Assembly: GCF_028993635.1 (NCBI RefSeq)
Contig: NZ_CP118631.1
Span: 4,526,001 to 4,590,000 of the forward strand
DNA length: 64,000 nt
Origin: Mucilaginibacter sp. SJ
GTDB taxonomy: Bacteria; Bacteroidota; Bacteroidia; Sphingobacteriales; Sphingobacteriaceae
Direction: 5' to 3'
Part shown: positions 38,183 through 47,407 of the stretch, piece by piece
How positions within the stretch are numbered: position 1 is the stretch's first letter
Layout of the letters: each line of letters begins with the position of its first letter
The notes under the pieces: generated by a model
Told to the model about the DNA's origin: nothing
Database searches by the model: none
Seen by the model: the letters and a program-made list of their open reading frames with translations, nothing else
Position numbers and translations under genes: made by a program

Positions 38183-38238
38183 CTTGATTTTTATTATGTC
38201 ATGGGTAGATACGAAGCACCCCGATCTAAGATAGAACG

Positions 38239-39465
38239 ATGAGAAAATTAATAGGTCCGTTTACTCAAATACTGCCTTTAACAGGCTTATCGCTTAAAGG
38301 TGCCCTGAAAGATGAGCAATTGCACATAATTGCCAATGGTGGCGTGCTGATCGAAGATGGATTGATATTGGCTGTTGATGATTTTGAAAAGCTCCGGAAA
38401 AACTATCCATCGGCACAAATAGAAGAAATTACCGGCGATCATGTTTTACTGCCAGGTTTTGTGGACTGCCATACGCATATTTGTTTTGCAGGTAGCAGGG
38501 CGAAGGATTATGCCATGCGTAACGCCGGTAAAAGTTACCTGGAAATTGCGGCATTGGGCGGTGGGATCTGGGATTCTGTTACTCAAACCCGTGCTGCTAC
38601 TGAAACTGAATTAAGCAATTTACTGGCAAAGCGGATTGCCCGTCATTTAACAGAAGGCGTAACCACTATTGAAGTAAAGAGCGGTTACGGATTGTCAGTA
38701 ACTGAAGAACTCAAGCAGCTAAAGGCTATTCATCAGGCTGCAAACAAAACCCATGCTCATATTGTACCAACCTGCCTTGCCGCGCACATTAAACCGAAAG
38801 ATTTTGATGGTACTGAAAGTGAATATCTGAAGTATCTGTTAAATGATTTATTGCCGAAGATAAAGCAACAGGATTTGGCAAGCAGGGTGGACATTTTTAT
38901 TGAGCAAAGTGCTTTTAATACCAGCGATGCGCTGTTTTACTTAAGCAGGGCCAAGCAAATGGGCTTCGAGGTTACTGTTCATGCCGATCAATTTACAACC
39001 GGAGGTAGCGAGGTTGCTGTTAAAGCCAGAGCTGCTTCGGCCGATCATCTGGAGGCAAGCGGAGATTATGAGATAAAATTATTGGCCAATTCAGATACCG
39101 TTGCTGTAACTTTGCCCGGCGCCTCGTTAGGCTTGGGAATGGGATATGCCCCTGCCCGGCATTTGCTTGACGCGGGAGCTTGCTTGGCTATTGCCAGCGA
39201 CTGGAATCCCGGCTCGGCCCCAATGGGTGATCTGCTAATGCAGGCATCGGTAATGGCGGCAGTTGAGAAATTAAATACTGCTGAAGTTTTTGCAGGTTTA
39301 ACCTATCGCGCAGCACAGGCTTTAAAATTAAATGACCGCGGCGTATTAACCAAAGGTAAGCTTGCCGATATGCAGGCCTATCCATGTAACGATTACCGCG
39401 AAATATTATATCATCAGGGAAAACTAAAACCGGTCCGCGTTTGGACGGCAGAAAATAACGATTAA
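38239..39465 (+). CDS. hutI: Imidazolonepropionase
   Basis: A 408-residue amidohydrolase opening the imidazolone ring to N-formimino-glutamate. Metal-binding motif LPGFVDCHTHICFAGSR, the later HIVPTCLAAH and HADQF histidines, and the Asp in IASDWNPGSAP are visible. It is separated from hutU by a repeat element, so it may be expressed from the same transcript at a different level. Confidence 0.96.
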   Translation: MRKLIGPFTQILPLTGLSLKGALKDEQLHIIANGGVLIEDGLILAVDDFEKLRKNYPSAQIEEITGDHVLLPGFVDCHTHICFAGSRAKDYAMRNAGKSYLEIAALGGGIWDSVTQTRAATETELSNLLAKRIARHLTEGVTTIEVKSGYGLSVTEELKQLKAIHQAANKTHAHIVPTCLAAHIKPKDFDGTESEYLKYLLNDLLPKIKQQDLASRVDIFIEQSAFNTSDALFYLSRAKQMGFEVTVHADQFTTGGSEVAVKARAASADHLEASGDYEIKLLANSDTVAVTLPGASLGLGMGYAPARHLLDAGACLAIASDWNPGSAPMGDLLMQASVMAAVEKLNTAEVFAGLTYRAAQALKLNDRGVLTKGKLADMQAYPCNDYREILYHQGKLKPVRVWTAENND

Positions 39466-39489
39466 GCAGGTTTTGCAATTTGCTTAGCT

Positions 39490-39519
39490 ACCAATGAACC
39501 ATTGAACTAATGACCAATG
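39490..39519. repeat. Short ACCAATGA word array at the ftcD start
   Basis: ACCAATGA, ACCATTGA, ACTAATG, ACCAATG follow each other (39490-39519) with 8- and 7-base steps. The ftcD start ATG is the ATG of the last word. Confidence 0.5.
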
Positions 39520-41208
39520 ACCAAATTAATAGAATGCGTACCCAATTTTAGCGAAGGTGTTAACCTCGATATCATTAAACAAATAACAGATGCGGTTGAG
39601 TCTGTTGAAGGAGTAAGGTTGCTTAATGTTGATCCGGGAAAGGCTACTAACCGGACTGTGGTAACTTTTGTAGGCGAACCGGAGAAAGTGATTGAAGCCG
39701 CTTATCGCGCCATAAAAAAAGCCGGCGAGTTAATTGATATGAGCAGGCAAAAAGGCGAACACCCAAGGATGGGCGCAACAGATGTTTGTCCGCTGATCCC
39801 GATCAGTAATATCACCATGGAGGAAACTGCTGAATATGCAACGCAGCTTGCCAAACGCGTTGGAGAGGAGTTACAGATCCCGGTTTATTTATACGAGGCT
39901 GCACAGCCCAACAAAAGCCGGAGTAACCTATCGGTGATCCGTGCAGGCGAGTATGAAGGTTTTTTCAAGAAGATAAAACAACCGGAATGGGCACCCGATT
40001 TCGGTCCGGCGGAGAATGACGTTAAACGCGGGGCAACGGTAATTGGGGCAAGAGATTTTCTGGTGGCTTATAACGTTAACCTGAATACTACCTCTGTCCG
40101 CAGGGCAAATTCTATTGCTTTTGATGTGCGTGAGGCTGGCCGTACCCTGCGCGAGGGAGATCCGATTAACGGTAAAATAGTATACGACGAACATGGTAAA
40201 GCTAAGACCATTCCGGGTTCATTAAAGGCGGTAAAAGCTATCGGCTGGTATATTGAGGAATATGGTGTTGCGCAAATTTCGATGAATTTGACCAATATTA
40301 ACATTACTCCGGTACACAAGGCGTTTGATGAAGTGTGTGACAAAGCTGCTACACGCGGTATCAGGGTAACCGGTAGCGAGCTCGTGGGCTTGATCCCCTT
40401 GAAGGCGATGCTTGATGCAGGCAGATATTTTTTAGAGAAGCAGCAACGCTCTATAGGAGTAAGCGAAAAAGAATTGATCAGGATTGCTATCAAATCAATG
40501 GGACTGGATGAACTTTCGCCGTTTAAGCCTGAGGAACGGATTATTGAATATTTACTGAAAGATAAAGCCGACAGCAAGCTCATTAATATGAGCCTTACCG
40601 ACCTGGCCGATGAAACTGCCAGCGAGAGCCCGGCACCGGGTGGTGGTTCGATATCAGCAGCTGTTGGTGCTTTAGGAGCTTCGCTGGCTACCATGGTGGC
40701 TAATCTTAGTTCACATAAAAAGGGTTGGGACAGCCGTTGGCAGGAATTTAGCGACTGGGCGCAAAAAGGTCAGCAATTTAAAAATGAACTGTTAGCATTG
40801 GTTGATCAGGACACAACAGCCTTTAACCAGATCATGCAGGCGTTCGCATTGCCAAAGTCAAATGATGAGGAAAAGGCAGCCCGTGATAAAGCCATTCAGG
40901 ATGCCACCCGCTATGCTATTGAAATTCCCTTTAAAGTAATGGAGGCCGCTTTGGACAGCATGGAGGTAATTAAAGCAATGACATTGAACGGTAACCCCAA
41001 TTCCATAACCGATGCCGGTGTGGCCGCCCTTTGTGCCCGTACAGCGGTATTAGGCGCATTCATGAATGTAAAGATCAACGCTTCGGGTTATAAAGATAAG
41101 AGCTATGTAGTTGACGTTATTTACCGTGGCAATGAAATTGAACGGAAAGCGATTGCGCTTGAAGCGGAGATTATTGAATTGGTGAATGAGAAAATAGGGT
41201 TGGAGTAG
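39517..41208 (+). CDS. ftcD: Bifunctional glutamate formimidoyltransferase / formimidoyl-THF cyclodeaminase
   Basis: A 563-residue fusion. Residues about 1-300 are the formiminotransferase (LIECVPNFSEG, PHRMGATDVCPLIPI-like text here as HPRMGATDVCPLIPI, VYLYEAAQ, NVNLNTTSV). Residues about 355-560 are the cyclodeaminase (ESPAPGGGSISAAVGALGA, GNPNSITDAGVAALCARTAV). It moves the formimino group of histidine breakdown to tetrahydrofolate and on to methenyl-THF, finishing the pathway. The fused form, as in vertebrates, occurs in several bacterial groups. Confidence 0.95.
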   Translation: MTKLIECVPNFSEGVNLDIIKQITDAVESVEGVRLLNVDPGKATNRTVVTFVGEPEKVIEAAYRAIKKAGELIDMSRQKGEHPRMGATDVCPLIPISNITMEETAEYATQLAKRVGEELQIPVYLYEAAQPNKSRSNLSVIRAGEYEGFFKKIKQPEWAPDFGPAENDVKRGATVIGARDFLVAYNVNLNTTSVRRANSIAFDVREAGRTLREGDPINGKIVYDEHGKAKTIPGSLKAVKAIGWYIEEYGVAQISMNLTNINITPVHKAFDEVCDKAATRGIRVTGSELVGLIPLKAMLDAGRYFLEKQQRSIGVSEKELIRIAIKSMGLDELSPFKPEERIIEYLLKDKADSKLINMSLTDLADETASESPAPGGGSISAAVGALGASLATMVANLSSHKKGWDSRWQEFSDWAQKGQQFKNELLALVDQDTTAFNQIMQAFALPKSNDEEKAARDKAIQDATRYAIEIPFKVMEAALDSMEVIKAMTLNGNPNSITDAGVAALCARTAVLGAFMNVKINASGYKDKSYVVDVIYRGNEIERKAIALEAEIIELVNEKIGLE

Positions 41209-41240
41209 TCGAAGCTGCTTCCAAAACGTCATTTTAAGAC

Positions 41241-41274
41241 AGACTTACGAAGTTTTTAAAACCTCGTAAGTCTT
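41241..41274. terminator. Bidirectional hairpin between ftcD and ilvA
   Basis: AGACTTACGAAG pairs with CCTCGTAAGTCT (one mismatch) around TTTTTAAAA. It lies between convergent operons and could end both. Confidence 0.65.
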
Positions 41275-41310
41275 ATAGAGAACTTAATGGTAGGTTTGAG
41301 ATTTAGTGTA

Positions 41311-42561
41311 TCACACCAAATACTCAAACAAGGTCTGGTCTTTATTCAGTTCGATAACATTAAAACGGTGCGCGTGCATCCGTTGTAACAAGGCCGGATA
41401 ATCTTCAGCATTTTTTAGCTCGATACCTACCAGTGCCGGGCCGTTTTCTTTCTCATTCTTTTTAATGAATTCGAAACGGGTAATATCATCACCGGGGCCT
41501 AATACACTGTTCACAAACAGTTTCAATGCTCCCGGACGTTGCGGGAACCTTACAATGAAGTAATGTTTCAGGCCTTCGTACAGCAGTGATTTTTCTTTGA
41601 TCTCCTGCATGCGGGCAATATCATTATTACCACCGCTGATGATACAAACTACCTTTTTGCCCTTGATCTGCTCTTTACAGGCATCAAGCGCAGCTACAGA
41701 TAACGCGCCGGCAGGTTCAACCACTATAGCATCCTCATTGTAAAGTTTGAGTATGGTGGTGCAGATTTTGCCTTCGGGCACCAATAACATATCATTCAGG
41801 ATCTCTTTACAAATGTTGTACGTTAATGCACCAACGCGTTTAACTGCGGCACCGTCAACAAAACGGTCTATCTCATCTAAAGTGATGGGTTTGCCGTGAT
41901 TGATAGCACCCAGCATTGATGGGGCTCCTTCAGGCTCAACTCCTATCAGGTGGATATCAGGTTTGTTGTTTTTGAGATACGTACCTGTGCCTGATGCAAA
42001 GCCGCCACCACCGATGGGCATGATAGCTACTTCAATGCCGGGCAGGTCCTGCAGTATTTCAACGCCTACGGTTCCCTGGCCTTCAATAACGCGATAGTCA
42101 TCAAAAGGAGGAATGAAGGTCATTTTGTTTTTTTCTGTATAGATCAGTGCTTCGGCCAGGCAATCGTCAAACGTATCGCCGGTGAGCACTATTTCTATAT
42201 TACCGTTGCCAAACATGGCGGTTTGTTTAACCTTTTGTTTGGGGGTAATTTCGGGCATAAAAATTACACCTTTGATATTCTTTTTATTGCACGAAAAGGC
42301 TACGCCCTGGGCATGGTTACCAGCGCTGGCGCAAACCACGCCGCGGCTCAACTCATCGTCATTTAACTGACTGATCATGTTGTATGCACCGCGCAACTTA
42401 TAGGAGCGAACAACCTGCAGGTCTTCGCGTTTTAAATAAACCTCACACTCGTATTTGGCCGAAAGTCCGGCGTTATATTCCAGCGGAGTACGTTTCACAA
42501 CGTCCTTTATCCGCTGGTATGCCGCTTCAAAATCAAGCTGGCTTTTTGTATCAGTTTCCAT
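41311..42561 (-). CDS. ilvA: Threonine dehydratase (biosynthetic, with ACT-like regulatory end)
   Basis: A 416-residue PLP enzyme forming 2-oxobutanoate for isoleucine. PLP lysine is K55 in VRSYKLRGAYN; the phosphate-binding GGGGFASGTG and SGGNND loops are present. The last about 80 residues (KHYFIVRFPQRPGALKLFVN and on) are a single ACT-like domain, as in the shorter biosynthetic type. It is the last gene of the ilv/leu operon, two bases behind leuA. Confidence 0.95.
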   Translation of the reverse strand: METDTKSQLDFEAAYQRIKDVVKRTPLEYNAGLSAKYECEVYLKREDLQVVRSYKLRGAYNMISQLNDDELSRGVVCASAGNHAQGVAFSCNKKNIKGVIFMPEITPKQKVKQTAMFGNGNIEIVLTGDTFDDCLAEALIYTEKNKMTFIPPFDDYRVIEGQGTVGVEILQDLPGIEVAIMPIGGGGFASGTGTYLKNNKPDIHLIGVEPEGAPSMLGAINHGKPITLDEIDRFVDGAAVKRVGALTYNICKEILNDMLLVPEGKICTTILKLYNEDAIVVEPAGALSVAALDACKEQIKGKKVVCIISGGNNDIARMQEIKEKSLLYEGLKHYFIVRFPQRPGALKLFVNSVLGPGDDITRFEFIKKNEKENGPALVGIELKNAEDYPALLQRMHAHRFNVIELNKDQTLFEYLV

Positions 42562-42563
42562 TG

Positions 42564-43730
42564 TTAGTTTTTTACCAGTCGGTGGGCCATTAGGCCTTGC
42601 AAATCCTGGTCATTGATGTCAAGCTTGCTATCGGCAAGCGTTAAAAAGTTATTGTAAACAAAAGCAAGTTCTTCCTTATCCAGCGTATATCCTAAACGCT
42701 CCAGATGGAATTTCAGAGCATGCCTGCCGCTACGCGCGGTTAGCACTATTGTGGCGCTCGGAAAGCCTACATCTTCAGGACGAATGATCTCATAGTTTTC
42801 ACGCATCTTCAGGAAGCCGTCCTGGTGAATACCAGAACTGTGTGCAAAGGCATTTGCACCTACAATAGCTTTATTAGGCTGTACCGGCATCCGCATTTGC
42901 GTACGGATCATCTGGCTCAATTCATAGAACTTTTTAGAGTCGATTTGAGTATGCAAGCCTAAAGTATGGTGTGTTTTGAGGATCATCACCACTTCTTCGA
43001 TAGAGGTATTACCTGCACGCTCGCCGATACCGTTAATGGTACCTTCAATTTGGCGGGCACCATTTTGTAAACCGGCTATTGAGTTGGCAGTAGCCAGGCC
43101 AAGATCATTATGGCAATGCACCGAGATGATAGCCTTATCAATATTTTTAACGTTTTCTTTCAGGAATTTGATTTTGCTACCATACTGATCGGGCAGGCAA
43201 TAACCGTTAGTATCCGGGATGTTCACTACGGTAGCGCCTGCAGCAATAACAGCCTCAACCATTTGCGCCAGGTAAACTACATCAGCCCTGCCTGCATCTT
43301 CAGCATAAAACTCAATATCCTCGACAGATTTTTTGGCGTATTTAACAGCTTCAACGGCACGCTCCAGAATTTCTTCGCGGGTGCTGTTGAATTTATGCTT
43401 GATGTGCATATCAGACGAACCGATACCCGTATGGATACGCGGGCGTTTGGCATATTGCAGAGATGCTACAGCAGCGTCAATATCGCCTTTGTTGGCACGG
43501 GTAAGTGCGCAAACGGTAGGTTCTTTAACGGCTTTTGAAATTTCAACAACGCTTTGGAAGTCGCCCGGACTTGAAACCGGGAAACCTGCTTCAATAATAT
43601 CCACGCCCAGTAGTTCCAGTTCCTTAGCTATCTCAATCTTTTCGGGGGTTGTTAACTGGCAACCCGGTACCTGCTCGCCATCGCGGAGCGTGGTATCAAA
43701 AACATAAACGCGGTTGGGATCGTGTAACAT
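42564..43730 (-). CDS. leuA: 2-isopropylmalate synthase (short form)
   Basis: A 388-residue enzyme with FDTTLRDGEQVPGCQL at the start, the IPDTNGYCLP and HCHNDLGLATANS metal sites and a conserved NGIGERAGN. The C-terminal leucine-binding domain of longer LeuA is absent, so feedback control by that domain is not expected. Related short homocitrate or citramalate synthases are an alternative, but the leu context favours LeuA. Confidence 0.93.
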   Translation of the reverse strand: MLHDPNRVYVFDTTLRDGEQVPGCQLTTPEKIEIAKELELLGVDIIEAGFPVSSPGDFQSVVEISKAVKEPTVCALTRANKGDIDAAVASLQYAKRPRIHTGIGSSDMHIKHKFNSTREEILERAVEAVKYAKKSVEDIEFYAEDAGRADVVYLAQMVEAVIAAGATVVNIPDTNGYCLPDQYGSKIKFLKENVKNIDKAIISVHCHNDLGLATANSIAGLQNGARQIEGTINGIGERAGNTSIEEVVMILKTHHTLGLHTQIDSKKFYELSQMIRTQMRMPVQPNKAIVGANAFAHSSGIHQDGFLKMRENYEIIRPEDVGFPSATIVLTARSGRHALKFHLERLGYTLDKEELAFVYNNFLTLADSKLDINDQDLQGLMAHRLVKN

Positions 43731-43743
43731 ATCGTTTTATTTG

Positions 43744-43926
43744 GATTTGAGATGTCAGATATGAGATTCATACCCTTCATCAGTGTTTTAATTAGATTTG
43801 AGATGTTAGATATGAGATTTGAGACCCTTATCTTATCCATCTTTTATTTATATTTTTATTTCACTTGAGATTTACAATCTGTTAGAGGAAACTAAAATTT
43901 AAGTTAAGCAAAAAGTCTCATATCTA
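43744..43926. repeat. Heptamer array (GATTTGA / GATATGA words) upstream of leuA
   Basis: GATTTGA, GATGTCA, GATATGA, GATTCAT (43744-43771) and GATTTGA, GATGTTA, GATATGA, GATTTGA (43795-43822) are two runs of exact 7-base words, 24/25 identical at their start. The complement CTCATATCTAAGTC occurs at 43916-43929, next to the methyltransferase stop. Confidence 0.75.
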
Positions 43927-43930
43927 AGTC

Positions 43931-44686
43931 CTACTTTTTAATGGCAATAAATCTTAACCTTTTATAATCGGCATACCATTGGCCGTTTTCGTTATAAAAA
44001 GGTTCAAGCTTTTTAGTGATCTCGGCCAGGATTTGTTCTTTCTCATCCTCGGGAATGCCTTCTAAAAACTGAGCACCAAACATGGTTATCCATTTGGCTA
44101 CACCTTGGTCGCCATCCTGAAGCGGGGTTTTGCGGTCATAGTGAATAACGTAAGCAACCCTAAAACCATGTTCTTCCAATTTGGTAGCATATTCCCCAAC
44201 TGAAGGGAAATACCATACTTTGGTATCAGCTTTTTCATTGTAACCATGGTTATGCAGCACCAGTTTGGTAGCCTCAATCAAACGCTCAACATTACCTTTA
44301 CCACCCATTTCAGCAACAAACCTGCCGCCCTGTTTAAGGCTGTTGGCTATGCTGTGAATAGCACCATTGGCATCAAGTACCCAATGTAGTGCTGCATTTG
44401 AAAACACAGCATCATACTTTTCTGTAGTGTGAAAATCAGCAGCGTTCTCTACCGCGAAGTCTACATCAGGATAAAGCTGTTTAGCTTGGGCTATCATTTC
44501 GGGCGAGTAATCGGTACCTTTTACAATAGCGCCTTTATCCTGAATTTGTTTAGTTAAATGGCCTGTACCACAACCCAGGTCAAGGATGCGCTCACCGGGT
44601 TTCACATCCAGCAACTCAAGCACATCCTCTCCATATTTAAATACAAAGGCATGCTTTTGGTCGTACAAATCAGCGTTCCATTTCAT
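43931..44686 (-). CDS. Class I SAM-dependent methyltransferase (trans-aconitate methyltransferase-like)
   Basis: A 251-residue methyltransferase. SAM motif I is ILDLGCGTGHLTKQI, followed by GTDYSPEMIAQAK and the motif IV region YDAVFSNAALHWV. The overall layout is like trans-aconitate 2-methyltransferase. The substrate cannot be read from sequence. It sits between leuB and leuA on the same strand although it has no known pathway role, and its flanks carry word arrays. Confidence 0.85.
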   Translation of the reverse strand: MKWNADLYDQKHAFVFKYGEDVLELLDVKPGERILDLGCGTGHLTKQIQDKGAIVKGTDYSPEMIAQAKQLYPDVDFAVENAADFHTTEKYDAVFSNAALHWVLDANGAIHSIANSLKQGGRFVAEMGGKGNVERLIEATKLVLHNHGYNEKADTKVWYFPSVGEYATKLEEHGFRVAYVIHYDRKTPLQDGDQGVAKWITMFGAQFLEGIPEDEKEQILAEITKKLEPFYNENGQWYADYKRLRFIAIKK

Positions 44687-44696
44687 TGTTTTATAT

Positions 44697-44740
44697 GATT
44701 ACACCGATGTTTTTTGATTACACCGATTTTTGTTTATGCC
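44697..44740. repeat. GATTACACC word pair upstream of the methyltransferase
   Basis: TGATTACACCGATGTTTTTT and TGATTACACCGATTTTTG repeat with a step of about 20 bases. The same word recurs in the ilvC upstream region (50617-50720). Confidence 0.6.
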
Positions 44741-44780
44741 GAGATTATAGGGGTGAATGGTGATTCTACCAATACATTGC

Positions 44781-44809
44781 CTAATCTCTAACCTCCGGTC
44801 TCTAATCTC
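44781..44809. repeat. Heptamer array (CTAATCT words) just after leuB
   Basis: CTAATCT, CTAACCT, CCGGTCT, CTAATCT run without gap from 44781 to 44808, four bases downstream of the leuB stop. CCTAATCTCTG recurs directly upstream of the leuB start (45893-45903), so leuB is bracketed in direct orientation. Confidence 0.75.
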
Positions 44810-44812
44810 TGT

Positions 44813-45889
44813 CTATAAATATTCCAGCACTTTTTGGCCCATTGCCGTAGTGCCTAAAATTTTGGCTTTGTCGGTATTGGCATCAGCAATATCACCGGTG
44901 CGGTAACCATCTTTCAGCGCTTTATCAATAGCGTCTGTTATCTTTTTAGCTTCTTCTTTAAGGCCGAAGCTTATTTCAAGCATCAGGGCTACAGATAGGA
45001 TAGAGGCCATCGGATTTGCTTTATCCTGACCTGCAATATCATGTGCCGAACCGTGGATAGGCTCAAAAAATCCTGTGCCATCACCTACCGAAGCTGAAGC
45101 CAGCATACCCATTGAACCTGCAATTTGTGATGCTTCGTCGGTAAGGATATCGCCGAACAGGTTGGCAGTTAATACCACATCAAACTTCTTAGGGTTTTTA
45201 ACCAGCTGCATGGCCGCATTGTCAATAAACATGTGTTCGGTTTCAACGTCAGGGTATTGTTTGGCAATTTCCTGCACTACCTCGCGCCATAAGCGTGAAG
45301 CTTCCAACACGTTTGCCTTATCAACAGAGCATAATCTTTTACCGCGTACACGGGCTGCCTCGTAAGCTTTGATAGCAATACGCTCAACTTCGTAACGTGA
45401 ATAGATCATCAGGTCGGAAGCGGTATTGCGGTCTTCGCTGCGTTTTTTCTCGCCGAAGTAAACGTCGCCGGTCAGTTCGCGGAAGAAAAGGATATCGGTA
45501 CCTTTCAGGATCTCAGGCTTAAGGCTTGATGCATCCAAAAGCTCATCAAACAGCATAATAGGGCGCAGGTTGGCATATAAACCAAGCTCTTTACGGATCT
45601 TTAATAATCCTTGCTCCGGACGCACTTTAGCCGACGGATCATTGTCATATTTGATGTGACCTATAGCGCCAAACAGGATAGCGTCGCTTGCTTTAGCTTT
45701 AGCCAGTGTTTCATCGGGCAGCGGATTACCGGTTGCCTCGATACCCGCGTGGCCCATCAGGGCTTCATCGAAAGTAAATTCGTGGCCAAAATCCTGACCG
45801 ATTTTTTCTAAAACTGCTTTACCCCAGGTAGTAACCTCAGGGCCTATCCCGTCGCCGGGTATTACTAATATGTGTTTTTTAATTCCCAT
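44813..45889 (-). CDS. leuB: 3-isopropylmalate dehydrogenase
   Basis: A 358-residue NAD-dependent decarboxylating dehydrogenase. VIPGDGIGPEV opens the protein; the substrate Arg segment RPEQGLLKIRKELGLYANLRP and the metal/cofactor segment LFGDILTDEASQIAGSMGMLASASVG, then EPIHGSAHDIAG, are present. It is separated from leuD by a methyltransferase and from leuA by another. Confidence 0.97.
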   Translation of the reverse strand: MGIKKHILVIPGDGIGPEVTTWGKAVLEKIGQDFGHEFTFDEALMGHAGIEATGNPLPDETLAKAKASDAILFGAIGHIKYDNDPSAKVRPEQGLLKIRKELGLYANLRPIMLFDELLDASSLKPEILKGTDILFFRELTGDVYFGEKKRSEDRNTASDLMIYSRYEVERIAIKAYEAARVRGKRLCSVDKANVLEASRLWREVVQEIAKQYPDVETEHMFIDNAAMQLVKNPKKFDVVLTANLFGDILTDEASQIAGSMGMLASASVGDGTGFFEPIHGSAHDIAGQDKANPMASILSVALMLEISFGLKEEAKKITDAIDKALKDGYRTGDIADANTDKAKILGTTAMGQKVLEYL

Positions 45890-45941
45890 AACCCTAATCT
45901 CTGCCTGTGGCAGCGGTTTTTTGTTTTTATAGATGTTTTAT

Positions 45942-46739
45942 TTATTCGGGTTTTACGCCGCGAACTTCTTTTAGTTTCATCACCATTTGCTCGGCCTCGT
46001 TTTCTACCCATTCGGTATACTCGTCAATGGCCTGCAAGCGCGATTCATCATCAATGTAGCCTTCCTCAACCATTTGCTTTGATTGAGCTACCTTTGCCCA
46101 GATGCCTGCTTTGCCTTCAAAGTTATATTCGCCTTTGTGGTAAACCTCATCTGCGTTAAATACTTCAATGTTGGTAAAACCTGCTTCCTGCAAATATTCA
46201 GGCAGATCTTCGGCAATATGATTGTTCATACCTGCATCGCCCCGCCACCTTAAAAAAGTAGCATAAAAGCGCTGCATACTTGCCGGTGGCTGCGGCTGCC
46301 ATTGCAAAGCCTCGTGGTTATAATCCAAAATGGATACTGTACCACCGGGTTTTAACAACGAATACATTTTTATTAAAGCCTCAACCGGGTTGTTTAACCA
46401 TTGCAGCACACGTGCCGAAACAATAAGATCATACTTTTCCTCCGGCTCAAAGCTGAACAGATCGGTATAAATGAGCCCCATATTTTGAACCGAAGCATAA
46501 GTTTCCTTACCGCTCTGGACAAAATATTCGGTATTATCAATGCCTGTAACATGACCAGTTTCGCCAACCAATGCAGCAATATCTTTAGAGATAGCGCCTG
46601 TGCCACAACCCACATCCAGCACCTTCAGGCCGGGCCTGAGCAATGGGGCAAGGGTTGAATAATCATTCGCTAAACTCCGTTCGTCGAATAACTTGGCAGT
46701 ACCTTTACCTTCTCTCTGGATATGTTTTTGTTGGTTCAT
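45942..46739 (-). CDS. Class I SAM-dependent methyltransferase
   Basis: A 265-residue enzyme from ATG 46739 (MNQQKHIQREGKGTAKLFDE). Motif I is VLDVGCGTGAISKDIAALVG, followed by GHVTGIDNTEYFV and YDLIVSARVLQWLNNP. In-frame ATGs at 46760 and 46781 would add residues entirely encoded by the upstream heptamer array, so I prefer 46739. The substrate is unknown. It lies between leuD and leuB. Confidence 0.82.
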   Translation of the reverse strand: MNQQKHIQREGKGTAKLFDERSLANDYSTLAPLLRPGLKVLDVGCGTGAISKDIAALVGETGHVTGIDNTEYFVQSGKETYASVQNMGLIYTDLFSFEPEEKYDLIVSARVLQWLNNPVEALIKMYSLLKPGGTVSILDYNHEALQWQPQPPASMQRFYATFLRWRGDAGMNNHIAEDLPEYLQEAGFTNIEVFNADEVYHKGEYNFEGKAGIWAKVAQSKQMVEEGYIDDESRLQAIDEYTEWVENEAEQMVMKLKEVRGVKPE

Positions 46740-46819
46740 TAGTTCATTAGTTTGGTCCATAGTCGATGGTCCATAGTCCATAGTGTTTTATCCATGGCCT
46801 ATGGACTATCAACCATCAA
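46734..46819. repeat. Heptamer array (GTCCATA words) between leuD and the methyltransferase
   Basis: GTCCATA, GTCGATG, GTCCATA, GTCCATA run from 46755 to 46782. The other arm CTATGGA, CTATCAA, CCATCAA (46799-46819) ends exactly at the leuD stop codon. The methyltransferase start region lies inside the first arm. Confidence 0.75.
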
Positions 46820-47407
46820 CTATTTTGCTTCCTCAAACTCCTCAATTTTGCCTTTTTGGCTCAAGATGTAGTCGATATCATCGTAGCTATTAATTAAACA
46901 GGCTTTTTTGTAAGGGTTGATCTCGAAGCTTTCTTTTTCGCCTGTTGATGAGATGGTGATGGTCTGGCTTTCCAGGTCAATCTCAACCTCGGCTTTATGA
47001 TCGGCATAAACTGCGTCGAAGATCTTTTTCAGAAAATCATCGCTCACCTGTACCGGCAGTAGGCCGTTGTTAAGTGCGTTTCCTTTAAAGATATCGGCAA
47101 AAAAGCTGCTCACAACTGCGTCGAAGCCATAATCAGATATAGCCCATGCAGCGTGCTCGCGACTACTGCCGCAGCCAAAGTTTTTGCCTGCAACCAACAC
47201 TTTACCACTAAAGTTTGGATCGTTAAGCACAAAATCAGCTTTGGGGGTATCATTGCCCTCATACCGCCAATCGCGAAATAAGTTATTGCCAAAACCATCG
47301 CGGGTGGTAGCCTTCAAAAACCTTGCAGGGATGATCTGATCCGTATCGATGTTTTCGATAGGCAAAGGCACTACTGTGGTTTGAATGTGTTTAAATATTT
47401 TAGTCAT
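46820..47407 (-). CDS. leuD: 3-isopropylmalate dehydratase small subunit
   Basis: A 195-residue partner of LeuC in isomerising 2- to 3-isopropylmalate. IENIDTDQIIPARFLK and GKNFGCGSSREHAAWAISDYGF are the family motifs. Its ATG is preceded directly by a 39-bp inverted repeat that isolates it from leuC, its usual immediate neighbour. Confidence 0.96.
   Translation of the reverse strand: MTKIFKHIQTTVVPLPIENIDTDQIIPARFLKATTRDGFGNNLFRDWRYEGNDTPKADFVLNDPNFSGKVLVAGKNFGCGSSREHAAWAISDYGFDAVVSSFFADIFKGNALNNGLLPVQVSDDFLKKIFDAVYADHKAEVEIDLESQTITISSTGEKESFEINPYKKACLINSYDDIDYILSQKGKIEEFEEAK

Noticed and set aside
40068..40694. 208-residue minus-strand frame
   Set aside because: Fully antisense to ftcD, whose motifs and codon use are convincing; no start signal or family match.
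43744..43926. CRISPR array
   Set aside because: The repeats are short, degenerate and contiguous, without unique spacers, and no cas gene is present.
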